Assembly: GCF_000442255.1 (NCBI RefSeq)
Contig: NZ_KE557278.1
Span: 1-34,747, forward strand
From: Salipiger mucosus DSM 16094
GTDB taxonomy: Bacteria > Pseudomonadota > Alphaproteobacteria > Rhodobacterales > Rhodobacteraceae
DNA length: 34,747 bases
Direction of reading: 5' to 3'
The notes under the pieces were generated by a model that worked only from the letters and a program-made list of their open reading frames with translations, searched no databases and was not told the DNA's origin. Shown here in pieces: positions 34,398 to 34,747 of the stretch (positions within the stretch are counted from its first letter, which is position 1; each line of letters begins with the position of its first letter). Position numbers and translations under genes: made by a program.

Positions 34398-34747
34398 GTT
34401 AGGGAGTGCGGTTCGCAATGTGCGCTACAAATGCGTTTCTCAGATCGCTCGGTGTGGAGATCTACGCGTCCGGACACCGGCGCTGGCCGGATGAGGCGAA
34501 GGCGCAGGCAGTCGCCGAGACGCTCCAGCCGGGAATGACGGTGAACGATGTTGCAACGCGGTTCGGTATCCAGCCGAACCAGCTGTCGGCGTGGCGGCGC
34601 ATGGCGAAGGACGGCAAGCTTGTCCTGCCGGCCGATGAGGGCGCCGGAGATGAGGCGGTGTTCGCGCCTCTCGTGGTGTGTGACGCGGGGTCTCCTGCGC
34701 CAGAGGCGGAGAGCAGCGCCGTGGGGCGCGATATCCGGCTCGCTGTC
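34333..34747 (+). mobile_element. IS66-family insertion sequence, left end (continues past the window)
   Basis: The left terminus is taken as GTAAGCG (34333-34339), the usual start of IS66-family inverted repeats, 85 bases before the tnpA start. The flanking bases GGCAAACC (34325-34332) would be the 8-base target duplication typical of the family; the other end is outside the window, so this cannot be confirmed. The insertion interrupts the two-helix membrane-protein gene. Confidence 0.75.
34418..34747 (+). CDS. tnpA: IS66-family accessory protein TnpA (partial)
   Basis: 110 codons stay open to the end of the window. The translation from ATG 34418 has GHRRWPDEAKAQAVAETLQP, then VNDVATRFGIQPNQLSAWRR and MAKDGKLVLPADEG with VFAPLVV. 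This is the helix-turn-helix TnpA (OrfA) of IS66, normally followed by tnpB and the DDE transposase tnpC. An AGGGAG site lies about 11 bases upstream. GC content rises again compared with the gene it interrupts. Confidence 0.88.
   Translation, partial: MCATNAFLRSLGVEIYASGHRRWPDEAKAQAVAETLQPGMTVNDVATRFGIQPNQLSAWRRMAKDGKLVLPADEGAGDEAVFAPLVVCDAGSPAPEAESSAVGRDIRLAV

Overview
The window is high-GC DNA from an alphaproteobacterium, most likely a member of the Rhodobacterales (Roseobacter/Paracoccus type). The evidence is an oxygen-dependent type cobalamin operon (cobF, cobL, cobE), DUF6455, DUF1467 and NDUFA9-like genes typical of that order, an alphaproteobacterial-style carB, and GC-rich third codon positions nearly throughout. 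Most genes look like ordinary chromosomal genes. Two short stretches (about 16.3-17.2 kb and 33.8 kb to the end) are accessory and carry mobile-element debris.

Layout. 1-5239: the start of cobK on the minus strand and, back to back with it, cobL-cobE-cobM-cobB-cobA-cobF, whose ends overlap by 1-4 bases like one tightly coupled operon. 5259-16203: a catabolic/transport block. A minus-strand FAD oxidoreductase plus HAD hydrolase pair faces two translationally coupled LysR regulators. These are followed by a perfect 9-bp dyad, a GlpD-like FAD dehydrogenase, a complete polar-amino-acid type ABC importer (binding protein, two permeases, ATPase), and a trimethylamine-dehydrogenase/Old-Yellow-Enzyme type demethylase. 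The gene set suggests uptake and oxidative breakdown of an amino acid or an N-methylated amino compound; the substrate cannot be read from sequence.

16310-17319: an eroded integrated element beside tRNA-Leu(CAG). It contains a frameshifted 3' end of a cyanase gene, two nested fragments of one IS3-family element type, and the N-terminal part of a tyrosine integrase. 17468-26369: core-like genes. These are an NDUFA9-like protein, three tandem small DUF6455 Cys-rich proteins behind an FNR-type box, an M48 lipoprotein protease, DUF167, a nitroreductase, an EI24 membrane protein, DUF1467, methylmalonyl-CoA epimerase, a response regulator, and a DUF1501/DUF1800 export pair in which DUF1501 is frameshifted. 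26543-33802: a hemerythrin-domain protein, a strong bidirectional terminator, aspS, a CFA-synthase-like methyltransferase and carB.

33803-34747: base composition falls visibly. A two-transmembrane-helix protein of unknown function has its 3' end replaced by an IS66-family insertion, whose tnpA runs off the end of the window.

No CRISPR array, rRNA or complete new defence system is visible. The points most worth following are the amine/amino-acid catabolic block with its atypical Fe-S cysteine pattern, the FNR-linked DUF6455 trio, the duplicated hairpins between binding protein and permease, and the low-GC membrane-protein gene cut by IS66.
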